From: Deltaproteobacteria bacterium
Lineage (GTDB): Bacteria; Desulfobacterota; Desulfobacteria; Desulfobacterales; B30-G6
DNA: 9,994 nt
Direction: 5' to 3'
Assembly (NCBI GenBank): GCA_003647375.1
Contig: QMMS01000162.1
Location: 1-9,994 of the forward strand
Below, piece after piece: positions 1-6,120 of the stretch. The stretch's first letter is position 1. Every line of letters starts with the position of its first letter. Under the pieces are notes generated by a model. It saw only the letters and a list, made by a program, of their open reading frames with translations. It had not been told where the DNA came from and did not search any database. Position numbers and translations under genes: made by a program.

Positions 1-6
1 AGGCGC

Positions 7-45
7 CTGAGGGTGAAGTCGTAGTTTTTTACTTCGAACCCTCAG
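7..45. repeat. Imperfect hairpin near window edge
   Basis: CTGAGGGT (7-14) is the exact reverse complement of ACCCTCAG (38-45), and GAAGT (15-19) pairs with ACTTC (31-35). This gives a 13-bp interrupted stem, with a two-base bulge at 36-37 and a loop containing six T. The palindrome AGGCGCCT sits at 1-8. There is no T-run after the second arm, so it is not a standard intrinsic terminator on the plus strand. It is more likely a dispersed palindromic repeat or a leftover of one. The right flank (CAGCAACGTAGG) loosely resembles GAGCAACGTCGA inside the palindrome upstream of rpoZ. Family membership is inference. Confidence 0.45.
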
Positions 46-84
46 CAACGTAGGATCTGAAGTTCTCCGGCTTTCCCGCAAGGG

Positions 85-209
85 TAAACAACATGGCAAA
101 AAAAACACCATCCTTAGAATTCACCTGGGGGAATATCCAGGCAATGGCGCTATCCATGCGATATTGCATATAATAACAACTCATTATCTATGCTTTGCCA
201 TGTTGTTTA
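85..209. repeat. 125-bp block bounded by perfect 16-bp inverted repeats
   Basis: TAAACAACATGGCAAA at 85-100 is matched exactly by its reverse complement TTTGCCATGTTGTTTA at 194-209, separated by 93 bp. The interior has smaller dyads: CCTGG/CCAGG around 123-140, ATGG/CCAT and GCAAT/ATTGC around 141-169. I see no open reading frame of protein-like quality inside. No clear target-site duplication flanks the ends. The block lies just beyond the 3' end of the minus-strand metallophosphoesterase gene. It could be a small MITE-like element or a structured RNA. The 93-nt loop is far too long for a terminator hairpin. The rest of 1-226 holds nothing else I can identify. Confidence 0.55.
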
Positions 210-226
210 TGTAACTGTAGGGTTCA

Positions 227-952
227 TTACCACAACCTCTCAGCATGGGCATCAGGCAGACCCGCTTCAATGATTTTATTCGTTACCCTGGCAATATGAT
301 AAGGAATAAACTTAACCTGGATGAGGTTGTCAGTTTCATCCCATATGGCATATTTGGCGTTATTGTTGCCATCTCTAGGCTGCCCCACGCTGCCGACATT
401 GATAATATATTTTTTTTCTTTGCGCAATTGCATTACCCCCTTAATCAGGGGGGCCCGTATCACAGTGCCGGCCCTGTAACTGACGAAGTCGAGTTTGTGG
501 GTGTGGCCCACAAAACATAAATTCTCCGACATTGACTCAAAAACACTGCAAAAGGCCGGTTCTTCAATCTGGAAAAGGTAGGTAAGGGCAGAATCCGGAG
601 GGAAACCATGCACAAATCTGGCCTGCTTTCGGGTGGTGAATGTTTTCAGGTTTGCGATGAACGCAAGGGATTTTTCAGAGAGCATCGGTATGGTTTTCTG
701 TATTGACAACCGGGCCAGGGGGTTGAACCAGGCAAGGTATTTTGGATCGAGAATAGCCAACTCATGGTTCCCCATCAGGGTAGGAATATTCCGCCGGCAG
801 ATTGCCTGGACTACCGCTTCAGGTTCCGGGCCGTATCCCACCATGTCACCCAGGCATATAGTGGCATCGACGTTAGATTTGTCAATATCCACAAGGACTT
901 CGTCCAGTGCGTCCATATTACCATGTATATCGGATATGATTGCTAATCTCAT
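227..952 (-). CDS. Calcineurin-like metallophosphoesterase (YfcE/MJ0936-like)
   Basis: This encodes a predicted cytoplasmic dimetal phosphoesterase of 241 residues. The full metal-binding signature is visible in order: D8-x-H10 (SDIHGN), G35-D36 followed by MVGYG, G61-N-H-E64, H115 (VHG), and G149-H-T-H152. Near the C-terminus is a conserved GSVGQPRDGN segment typical of this family. The substrate cannot be read from sequence; relatives hydrolyse phosphodiesters or phosphomonoesters. The ATG at 950-952 is chosen because homologues begin directly with the MRLAIISDIHGN-type strand. The frame stays open upstream to 1069, but that extension has no family-like sequence and crosses a hairpin. No strong Shine-Dalgarno is seen at 952. 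It is probably transcribed with or just after pilD, whose stop lies 118 bp upstream on the same strand. Confidence 0.85.
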   Translation of the reverse strand: MRLAIISDIHGNMDALDEVLVDIDKSNVDATICLGDMVGYGPEPEAVVQAICRRNIPTLMGNHELAILDPKYLAWFNPLARLSIQKTIPMLSEKSLAFIANLKTFTTRKQARFVHGFPPDSALTYLFQIEEPAFCSVFESMSENLCFVGHTHKLDFVSYRAGTVIRAPLIKGVMQLRKEKKYIINVGSVGQPRDGNNNAKYAIWDETDNLIQVKFIPYHIARVTNKIIEAGLPDAHAERLW

Positions 953-1011
953 CTTATTCAGATTCGGATTGACGGGAACGATGCAGACAGACCAAATGTG
1001 TATCTGTTTAA

Positions 1012-1027
1012 ACCCCAACCTTGGGGT
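1012..1027. repeat. Short perfect hairpin between pilD and metallophosphoesterase gene
   Basis: ACCCCAA (1012-1018) and TTGGGGT (1021-1027) form a 7-bp inverted repeat around CC. On the minus strand it lies after the pilD stop and before the next gene start. The following minus-strand bases are TTTAAACAG, a weak U-tract, so it could be a poor terminator or only a chance dyad. A second small palindrome, GCTATAGC, lies at about 1043-1050 in the same spacer. Confidence 0.3.
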
Positions 1028-1070
1028 AAATGAAACCTTGTAGCTATAGCAACCTCGACAAGCACTCAAT

Positions 1071-1832
1071 TTAGATGAACGTGTGAAAATACCAGAAAAT
1101 CAACTCTTTGCCAAAGAAAATATGTATTATGGTTCCGATGGCGAGAAATGGACCGAAGGGAATCGCCAGTTTCATGTTTTTTCCTGATCGGATCATAACC
1201 ACGAGGCCGCAGAGGGTGCCGATGGCCGATGAAAGAAAAATTGTCAGCAGCACACCTTGCCACCCGACAAAAGCACCGATCATGGCCAGGAATTTGATGT
1301 CCCCACCACCCATACCTTCTTTTTTTGTGATCAGGCTGTAAATCCATGCCACCAACAGGAGACTGCCTCCCCCCACCAGTATGCCGATCAGGGATTCCAT
1401 GGTGGTGATCGCCGGGAGAAAAAATGAGGCGGCAAAACCGATGGGGATGCCCGGCAGGGATATTGCGTCGGGAATAATGCGGTGGTCGATATCGATGAAC
1501 GTAATTACGATCAGTGATGCAATAAAGAGATAGGTGATCAGGGCTTCCAGTGTGAGTCCGAATTTAAGGTAGGCGCAAACAGCAAACAGACCGACCATGA
1601 ACTCAACCAGGGGATAGCGCAGCGATATAACAGCCTGACAACTGCGACACTTCCCCCTCAGTAGAAGAAAACTGAGGATGGGGATGTTGTCATAAAACCG
1701 GATCGGAGTATCACACCCGGGGCAGGCAGACGGGGGGTATACGATCGATTTTGAATTAGGCAGCCTGTAGATGCATACATTTAGAAAACTGCCGATACAG
1801 CTTCCGAAAATAAATAAAATCAATTCTATCAT
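1071..1832 (-). CDS. pilD: Prepilin peptidase / N-methyltransferase PilD (type IV leader peptidase)
   Basis: This inner-membrane bifunctional aspartic peptidase cleaves type III signal sequences of prepilins and pseudopilins and methylates the new N-terminal residue. At 253 residues it is close to the usual 250-290. The N-terminal hydrophobic segment runs GSCIGSFLNVCIYRLP (10-25). The cytoplasmic methyltransferase region carries both zinc-binding pairs, C37-x2-C40 and C62-x2-C65, with the conserved YDNIPILS between them. The peptidase half has the first Asp cluster in IDIDHRIIPD (D114/D116) and the second Asp in GGGDIK (D178), a GxGD-type site, surrounded by several membrane helices. The presence of both cysteine pairs argues for the full bifunctional form. 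No pilus or secretion genes are visible here, so whether it serves type IV pili or type II secretion cannot be decided. The start codon has only a weak ribosome site (GGTAAT). Confidence 0.95.
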   Translation of the reverse strand: MIELILFIFGSCIGSFLNVCIYRLPNSKSIVYPPSACPGCDTPIRFYDNIPILSFLLLRGKCRSCQAVISLRYPLVEFMVGLFAVCAYLKFGLTLEALITYLFIASLIVITFIDIDHRIIPDAISLPGIPIGFAASFFLPAITTMESLIGILVGGGSLLLVAWIYSLITKKEGMGGGDIKFLAMIGAFVGWQGVLLTIFLSSAIGTLCGLVVMIRSGKNMKLAIPFGPFLAIGTIIHIFFGKELIFWYFHTFI

Positions 1833-1855
1833 ATTACCGCGTGTCTATGCCATAA

Positions 1856-1872
1856 TTTACAGATTTTGTAAA
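1856..1872. promoter_or_regulatory. 17-bp dyad upstream of pilD, possible operator
   Basis: TTTACA (1856-1861) and TGTAAA (1867-1872) form an exact 6-bp inverted repeat around GATTT, 24 bp upstream of the pilD ATG in the divergent pilD/lon spacer. Its size and symmetry are those of a homodimeric regulator site. The region is AT-rich and such dyads arise by chance, so this is only a candidate. Confidence 0.25.
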
Positions 1873-1963
1873 TGATAATGGTATGACAATCAATTCCCAT
1901 GATGATTTTATGACAGGTATTGTAAAAAAGGATTTCGGTCTTACTAGTAGTGTGTTAATTTTT

Positions 1964-2099
1964 AACTCAACTTTCTGGATTCAGTGAACACGAAATGAAT
2001 ATTTCGCTGATATAAGGAGCCCTAATTGGCTCAAACAGCGCAAATCGCCTTCGAATCACCCATTTCGCTCTATCTCTGGTGAAAACCGAAAGTTGAGTT
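1964..2099. repeat. 136-bp block bounded by perfect 12-bp inverted repeats, upstream of lon
   Basis: AACTCAACTTTC (1964-1975) and GAAAGTTGAGTT (2088-2099) are exact reverse complements separated by 112 bp. Inside are smaller hairpins: CGAAAT-GAAT-ATTTCG near 1990-2005 and GAGCC-CTAATT-GGCTC near 2018-2033. The octamer ATTTCGCT occurs twice. No protein-like reading frame is contained. It fills most of the 323-bp gap (1833-2155) between pilD and lon and ends 56 bp before the lon start, so it would lie in or beside the lon leader or promoter. No CIRCE element and no convincing heat-shock promoter were found in the gap. A MITE-like repeat or a structured leader RNA are the two main readings. Confidence 0.5.
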
Positions 2100-2155
2100 G
2101 TGTGGGAAATGACAGGCTTCAGGAATATAAGAAAAGAAAGGAACCAGGAACACAG

Positions 2156-4552
2156 ATGGCTGAAACAGATAAAGACGACTTGATCAGTATTATTGAGGAC
2201 GACGGGCTGGAGGAAGAGATTCCCAAAACACTGCCCCTGATGCCGGTACGGGATGTCGTCATTTTTTCCGATATGTTGTTGCCGCTTTTTGTTGGAAGAG
2301 AGAAGTCGGTGCGGGCTGTAGAGGAGGCTATTTCGAAAACGCGCTTTCTGCTGGTGGCGACGCAGATAGAACCCGGTATTGAGAATCCCAAAGAAGCCGA
2401 AATCTATACTATTGGAACCGTATGTAAAATTTTGCGCATGCTGAAACTGCCGGATGGGCGGGTTAAGGCCCTCGTTCAGGGTATTGCCAAGGCAAGAATC
2501 AAAAAATATGTCCGCAAACGATCGCTTTTCCGGGTCAACATCGACATCCTCGAGGAGGAGTCCATGGAGCAGCCGGATCTCGAGACCAAGGCACTGATGC
2601 GTATTATCCGTGAGCACTCAGAAAAGATTCTGGCACTCCGTGGCGAACTGACAGGCGATGTCAGCGCCATACTCGACAGTATTGATGATCCAGGGAAGCT
2701 GGCCGATCTGGTTGCTTCCAATTTGAAGTTGAAAATCGATGAGGCCCAACAGCTTCTTGAATTGATCGACCCCATCGAGCGGCTTCGGAAAGTCAACGAT
2801 CTGATCGCCAAGGAACTTGAACTCTCGGCTATGCAGGCAAAGATCCAGTCAGATGTCAAGGACGAGATTTCCAAGAGTCAGCGAGATTATTTTCTTCGAG
2901 AGCAGGTCAGAGCCATACACCGGGAATTGGGCGAGTTCGATGAAAAAGGCAAAGAAGTTCAAGAATACAAGACCAAGATCAAAAAAGCGAGAATGTCCAA
3001 AGAGGCCAACCAGGAAGCTTTGAAGCAACTGAAACGGCTCGAACAGATGCATCCGGATTCTGCTGAGTCCGGCGTCGTAAGATCCTATTTGGACTGGCTG
3101 GTGGAAATACCATGGCAAAAATCGACCAAGGACATGATCGATATTGTGAAGGCCAAAGAGGTTCTGGACAAAGATCATTTCGGACTCGATAAAATCAAAG
3201 ACCGCATTCTGGAATATCTGAGCGTTCGCAAGCTCAACAAAAACTCAAAAGGGCCGATCCTTTGTTTCGTGGGGCCGCCAGGTGTCGGGAAAACATCCCT
3301 GGGTCAGGCCATCGCCAAAGCCATGAAACGGAAATTTACACGGGTTTCGCTTGGAGGAATCCGGGATGAAGCGGAGATAAGGGGTCACCGGCGAACATAT
3401 GTGGGCGCGCTGCCGGGAAGGATTCTTCAGGGCCTGAAGCAGTGCGGAACCAAAAATCCGGTTTTTATTCTGGATGAAATCGACAAGGTGGGCTCGGACT
3501 TCAGGGGAGATCCGTCATCAGCGCTTCTGGAAGCACTCGATCCCGAACAGAATAACGCATTCAGTGATCACTATCTCAATCTTCCGTTTGATCTGTCGAA
3601 TGTCATGTTCATCCTGACCGCCAATATGGTGGATACCATTCCGTCGGCTTTGCTTGACCGTATGGAGATTCTAACACTCTCCGGTTATACGGAAGAGGAG
3701 AAAATGGTCATCGCGGAAAAACATCTGCTGGCACGTCAGATCAAGGAGAACGGCTTACGAAAAAAACAGTTGTCTCTGAGTTCCGGGGCACTGGAGGATA
3801 TCATCAAAGGTTATACGTCCGAGGCAGGACTTCGGAATCTGGAGCGGGAACTTGGTTCGCTCTGCCGAAAGGTGGCCCGCAAGATAGCCGAAGGCGAGAA
3901 AAAACCGTTCCATATTACCAGGGGAAACCTTCACCGGTACTTAGGGGTCCGAAAGTTTTATCCCGAAATGGATCAGGAGGAAAGCCAGGTGGGATTGTCT
4001 ACCGGCCTGGCCTGGACTCAGGTGGGTGGAGAGGTTCTTTATGTCGAGGCGTCGCTCATTGGCGGCAAGGGCGAACTGATCGTTACCGGACAGCTGGGAG
4101 AAGTGATGCAGGAGTCTGCCCGCGCCGCGTTGAGTTATACCCGGGCAAACCTCAAACGTTTCGGTATCGGTGAAGAGGCACTGGAGAATATTGACGTTCA
4201 CATCCACGTACCGGCAGGAGCCATTCCAAAAGATGGCCCATCAGCAGGTATTGCCATGGCAACCGCTCTTATTTCGACCTTGTCGGGCAACCCGGTTGAT
4301 AAGAATGTTGCCATGACCGGCGAAATTACACTACGGGGCAGGGTACTACCTATCGGTGGCCTGAAAGAAAAAGCGTTGGGCGCATTGCGGGCCGGTATTA
4401 AAACCATCATTATACCGGAAAAGAACAAAATGGATCTTGTGGAGATTCCGAATCACGTCAAGAGAAAGATCCGATTTGTCCAGGTGCGTCAGATGGAGCA
4501 GGTGCTCGAAATTGCATGTGGCATGGAAAAGCATGAAGATACTGTCGGTTGA
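2156..4552 (+). CDS. lon: ATP-dependent protease La (Lon)
   Basis: This cytoplasmic AAA+ serine protease degrades misfolded and regulatory proteins. It has 798 residues, within the usual range for bacterial LonA. Order of parts: an acidic N-terminus; the substrate-binding LON domain from about residue 25 (LPLMPVRDVVIFSDMLLPLF); a long charged helical region (about 215-320); and the ATPase with Walker A GPPGVGKT at 373-380, the Lon signature GGIRDEAEIRGHRRTYVGA just after it, and Walker B VFILDE at 436-441. The protease domain carries PKDGPSAG with catalytic Ser696 and GGLKEKALGA with catalytic Lys739; the 43-residue spacing matches the E. coli S679/K722 dyad. The ATG at 2156 follows AGGAA at a good distance. 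An in-frame TTG at 2093 would add 21 residues but starts inside an inverted-repeat arm. The last 20 bp overlap tsaB. Confidence 0.98.
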   Translation: MAETDKDDLISIIEDDGLEEEIPKTLPLMPVRDVVIFSDMLLPLFVGREKSVRAVEEAISKTRFLLVATQIEPGIENPKEAEIYTIGTVCKILRMLKLPDGRVKALVQGIAKARIKKYVRKRSLFRVNIDILEEESMEQPDLETKALMRIIREHSEKILALRGELTGDVSAILDSIDDPGKLADLVASNLKLKIDEAQQLLELIDPIERLRKVNDLIAKELELSAMQAKIQSDVKDEISKSQRDYFLREQVRAIHRELGEFDEKGKEVQEYKTKIKKARMSKEANQEALKQLKRLEQMHPDSAESGVVRSYLDWLVEIPWQKSTKDMIDIVKAKEVLDKDHFGLDKIKDRILEYLSVRKLNKNSKGPILCFVGPPGVGKTSLGQAIAKAMKRKFTRVSLGGIRDEAEIRGHRRTYVGALPGRILQGLKQCGTKNPVFILDEIDKVGSDFRGDPSSALLEALDPEQNNAFSDHYLNLPFDLSNVMFILTANMVDTIPSALLDRMEILTLSGYTEEEKMVIAEKHLLARQIKENGLRKKQLSLSSGALEDIIKGYTSEAGLRNLERELGSLCRKVARKIAEGEKKPFHITRGNLHRYLGVRKFYPEMDQEESQVGLSTGLAWTQVGGEVLYVEASLIGGKGELIVTGQLGEVMQESARAALSYTRANLKRFGIGEEALENIDVHIHVPAGAIPKDGPSAGIAMATALISTLSGNPVDKNVAMTGEITLRGRVLPIGGLKEKALGALRAGIKTIIIPEKNKMDLVEIPNHVKRKIRFVQVRQMEQVLEIACGMEKHEDTVG

Positions 4553-5222
4553 CACCTCCACAGCTACCTGTACCGTGGGGGTTGTCAACGGTGACGGGAT
4601 TCTGGCGAAATCTGTTGATTCAAGCGGTCAAACACATGCGCGACACCTCATGGGGATGATTGATAGCGCCATTACTGCTTCCGGAATTCTTATTCATGAA
4701 ATCGACGGGTTTGCAGTCGTTACGGGCCCCGGCACCTTTACAGGGTTGCGTATCGGTATCGGCACGATCAAGGGTCTGGCCTATGCATTATCAAGACCCG
4801 TTGCCGGTGTTACCAGTCTGGCGGCACTGGCTGCCCAGGCAGATCTGCCCACGAAACTCGTTTGCTCGGTGATGGACGCCCGTAGAAACGAAGTATACTA
4901 TGGTCTTTATGTATCTGAGCAGGGAGAACCGGCACAGGTCGGTACTGATCGTTTGGCAACACCGTTGGAGCTGGCGAAGAATATTCGCGAGTCCTGCCAG
5001 TTCATCGGGAATGGTGCCCGCCTTTATCGGGAAACATTTGAGGCGGCGCTGGGGCCGCTATCCCAATTTTCGCATTCATGCCGGGACACCATCCGTGCAG
5101 AGACCATCGCAAGACTGGCCCTGAAGCAGTTTCAGAAAGATAAAACACAAAAACTGCATGCGGTAGCGCCATACTATATTCGTAGATCGGATGCCGAACT
5201 CCATTTAGGTGAAAGACTGTAG
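4533..5222 (+). CDS. tsaB: tRNA threonylcarbamoyladenosine biosynthesis protein TsaB
   Basis: TsaB is the ASKHA-fold partner of TsaD (with TsaE) that transfers threonylcarbamoyl to A37 of ANN-decoding tRNAs, giving t6A. At 229 residues the length is typical. Visible family signatures are the N-terminal ILSVDTSTATCTVGVV phosphate-loop-like strand (3-18), the HARHLMGMID segment, the highly characteristic GPGTFTGLRIGIGTIKGLA run, and MDARRNEVYYGLY further on. It lacks the metal-binding histidines expected of the catalytic paralogue TsaD, which supports TsaB. The ATG at 4533 lies inside the end of lon (20-bp overlap in a different frame), preceded by GGAAAAG, which suggests translational coupling. 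The upstream open frame is the lon gene read out of frame and is not part of the protein. Confidence 0.95.
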   Translation: MKILSVDTSTATCTVGVVNGDGILAKSVDSSGQTHARHLMGMIDSAITASGILIHEIDGFAVVTGPGTFTGLRIGIGTIKGLAYALSRPVAGVTSLAALAAQADLPTKLVCSVMDARRNEVYYGLYVSEQGEPAQVGTDRLATPLELAKNIRESCQFIGNGARLYRETFEAALGPLSQFSHSCRDTIRAETIARLALKQFQKDKTQKLHAVAPYYIRRSDAELHLGERL

Positions 5223-5240
5223 AGAATATACCGTGTATTA

Positions 5241-5269
5241 TTGACATGATATGGAATCAATGATATTAA
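5241..5269 (+). promoter_or_regulatory. Candidate sigma-70 promoter for psd-pssA
   Basis: TTGACA at 5241-5246 is a perfect -35 consensus, followed after exactly 17 bp by TATTAA at 5264-5269, a good -10 match. It lies 19 bp after the tsaB stop and about 180 bp before psd. The expected start point is near 5276, directly at the base of the perfect hairpin 5278-5311. It is a consensus match only; activity is inferred. Confidence 0.5.
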
Positions 5270-5277
5270 ATAAGTTT

Positions 5278-5311
5278 GAAGATTCCTTGCAGCAAGCTGC
5301 AAGGAATCTTC
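5278..5311. repeat. Perfect 15-bp-stem hairpin after tsaB
   Basis: The 15 bases 5278-5292 (beginning GAAGATTCC) are the exact reverse complement of 5297-5311, around CAAG; at the DNA level the dyad extends one more pair. No T-run follows on the plus strand, and the bases before it (AAGTTT) give no clear T-tract on the minus strand. It is therefore not a textbook intrinsic terminator, although it could stall polymerase at the end of lon-tsaB. It continues directly into the composite palindromic repeat downstream, so it may be one module of a dispersed element. Confidence 0.6.
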
Positions 5312-5337
5312 GACCGTAAGGAATTCTGTCTAATTTA

Positions 5338-5420
5338 GATTCGCTCGCTAACCCCGCAGCCCCGATAAACCGGGATCTTCGACAAGCTACGGGGAACGCG
5401 CTCGCTATTGCGGTTCAGGA
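5338..5420. repeat. Composite GC-rich palindromic repeat upstream of psd
   Basis: CCCCGCAGC (5352-5360) and GCTACGGGG (5386-5394) pair with one mismatch. Between them CCCG/CGGG form a second small hairpin, followed by CTTCGACAAGCT. Similar words flank it on both sides: TCGCTCGCTA before and GCGCTCGCTATTG after. Nested palindromes with the TTCGACAAGCT word are the style of dispersed extragenic repeats in many deltaproteobacterial and environmental genomes. A related TTCGACAGGCTCA word recurs in this window at 8679-8691. No gene is seen in the 226-bp gap apart from the tiny leader frame described separately. Confidence 0.45.
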
Positions 5421-5429
5421 AACAACCCA

Positions 5430-5456
5430 ATGATTACGGGTGTGTATAATGAATAA
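5430..5456 (+). CDS. Possible 8-codon leader frame overlapping psd start
   Basis: An ATG at 5430 is preceded by AGGA (5417-5420) at 9-nt spacing, a better ribosome site than that of psd itself. It reads MITGVYNE and stops at TAA 5454-5456, so its end overlaps the psd ATG (5449) in another frame. This arrangement would permit translational coupling of psd. The frame is very short and could be chance; nothing in its sequence suggests an attenuator peptide. Confidence 0.25.
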   Translation: MITGVYNE

Positions 5457-6120
5457 ATATTCACGGACAGAACCTCTCAGCCAGTCCGCATTTCCCATAG
5501 ACAGGGCGGGAATCCCCTTCATCGGGATTGCGGCATTTGCCACCGCTGTTTTTGCTTTGTTGGGAATCGCCGTATTGGCGCTGCCCGGCTTGCTGGCGAC
5601 ATTCTTTATCTGTTATTTTTTTCGTGATCCGGACAGGGTGACACCCGTTCTGGACGGCGGTGTCGTGTCGCCTGCCGACGGGAAGGTCATCAAAGTGGAG
5701 CGGCTGGAGAGCACGCATTTCGCGGTAGGCCCGTGCCGGAAGGTCAGCATTTTCATGTCGGTCTTCAATGTTCACGTGAATCGAATACCCTTTGACGGGC
5801 GTATTGCGAAAATAGAATATTACCCCGGAAAATTTTTTTCGGCCAATCTGGACAAAGCTTCCCGGTTAAACGAACACAATGCCGTTTACCTGGAAACGGG
5901 AAATGGTCAGACCCTCTGTTTTGTTCAGATTGCCGGTCTTGTGGCTCGAAGGATTATCTGCAGAATACAGGAGGGAGATGATCTTGTACGGGGTCAACGA
6001 TTTGGGATGATCTGTTTCGGGTCACGGCTTGATGTATACCTGCCGGTTGATACACAGATCACCGTAACCGTCGGTGATGTGGTCAGTGCAGGAACTTCTC
6101 TCATAGGGAAATTGACATGA
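5449..6120 (+). CDS. psd: Phosphatidylserine decarboxylase, short archaeal-type proenzyme
   Basis: This pyruvoyl enzyme converts phosphatidylserine to phosphatidylethanolamine at the inner membrane. It has 223 residues, the short class, clearly smaller than E. coli Psd (about 320). A hydrophobic N-terminal segment (about 20-60) ends in the conserved FFRDPDR. SPADGKVIKVE and FMSVFNVHVNR carry the family core, and FGSRLDVYLP near the C-terminus contains the self-cleavage site. By family knowledge, cleavage between G191 and S192 yields a pyruvoyl alpha chain of about 32 residues. This enzyme uses FGS rather than the LGST of the long class. The ATG at 5449 is preferred; a GTG nine bases earlier is also in frame and neither has a strong ribosome site. 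The stop overlaps the pssA ATG as ATGA, so the two are one operon, giving consecutive pathway steps. Confidence 0.95.
   Translation: MNKYSRTEPLSQSAFPIDRAGIPFIGIAAFATAVFALLGIAVLALPGLLATFFICYFFRDPDRVTPVLDGGVVSPADGKVIKVERLESTHFAVGPCRKVSIFMSVFNVHVNRIPFDGRIAKIEYYPGKFFSANLDKASRLNEHNAVYLETGNGQTLCFVQIAGLVARRIICRIQEGDDLVRGQRFGMICFGSRLDVYLPVDTQITVTVGDVVSAGTSLIGKLT

Noticed and set aside
35..100. 21-codon minus-strand frame from the ATG in the 85-100 repeat arm
   Set aside because: It is short and lies wholly in repeat sequence; it has no ribosome site and no recognisable protein similarity.
953..1069. Longer N-terminus for the metallophosphoesterase (start at 1069)
   Set aside because: The added 39 residues have no family-like sequence, cross a perfect hairpin, and place the conserved SDIHGN strand unusually far from the N-terminus.
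2093..2155. Upstream TTG start for lon
   Set aside because: It begins within an inverted-repeat arm, has no ribosome site, and the ATG at 2156 has AGGAA at proper spacing and normal length.
1833..2155. CIRCE or heat-shock promoter for lon
   Set aside because: No TTAGCACTC-N9-GAGTGCTAA element or good sigma-32 match was found in the spacer. The AGCACTC at 1061 is isolated.
2849..3178. Antisense open frames within lon and other genes (for example here)
   Set aside because: They are shadows of strongly conserved plus-strand genes, lack recognisable motifs and have no ribosome sites.
5278..5311. Standard rho-independent terminator for tsaB
   Set aside because: The stem is perfect but no T-run follows it, so it was recorded as a hairpin repeat.
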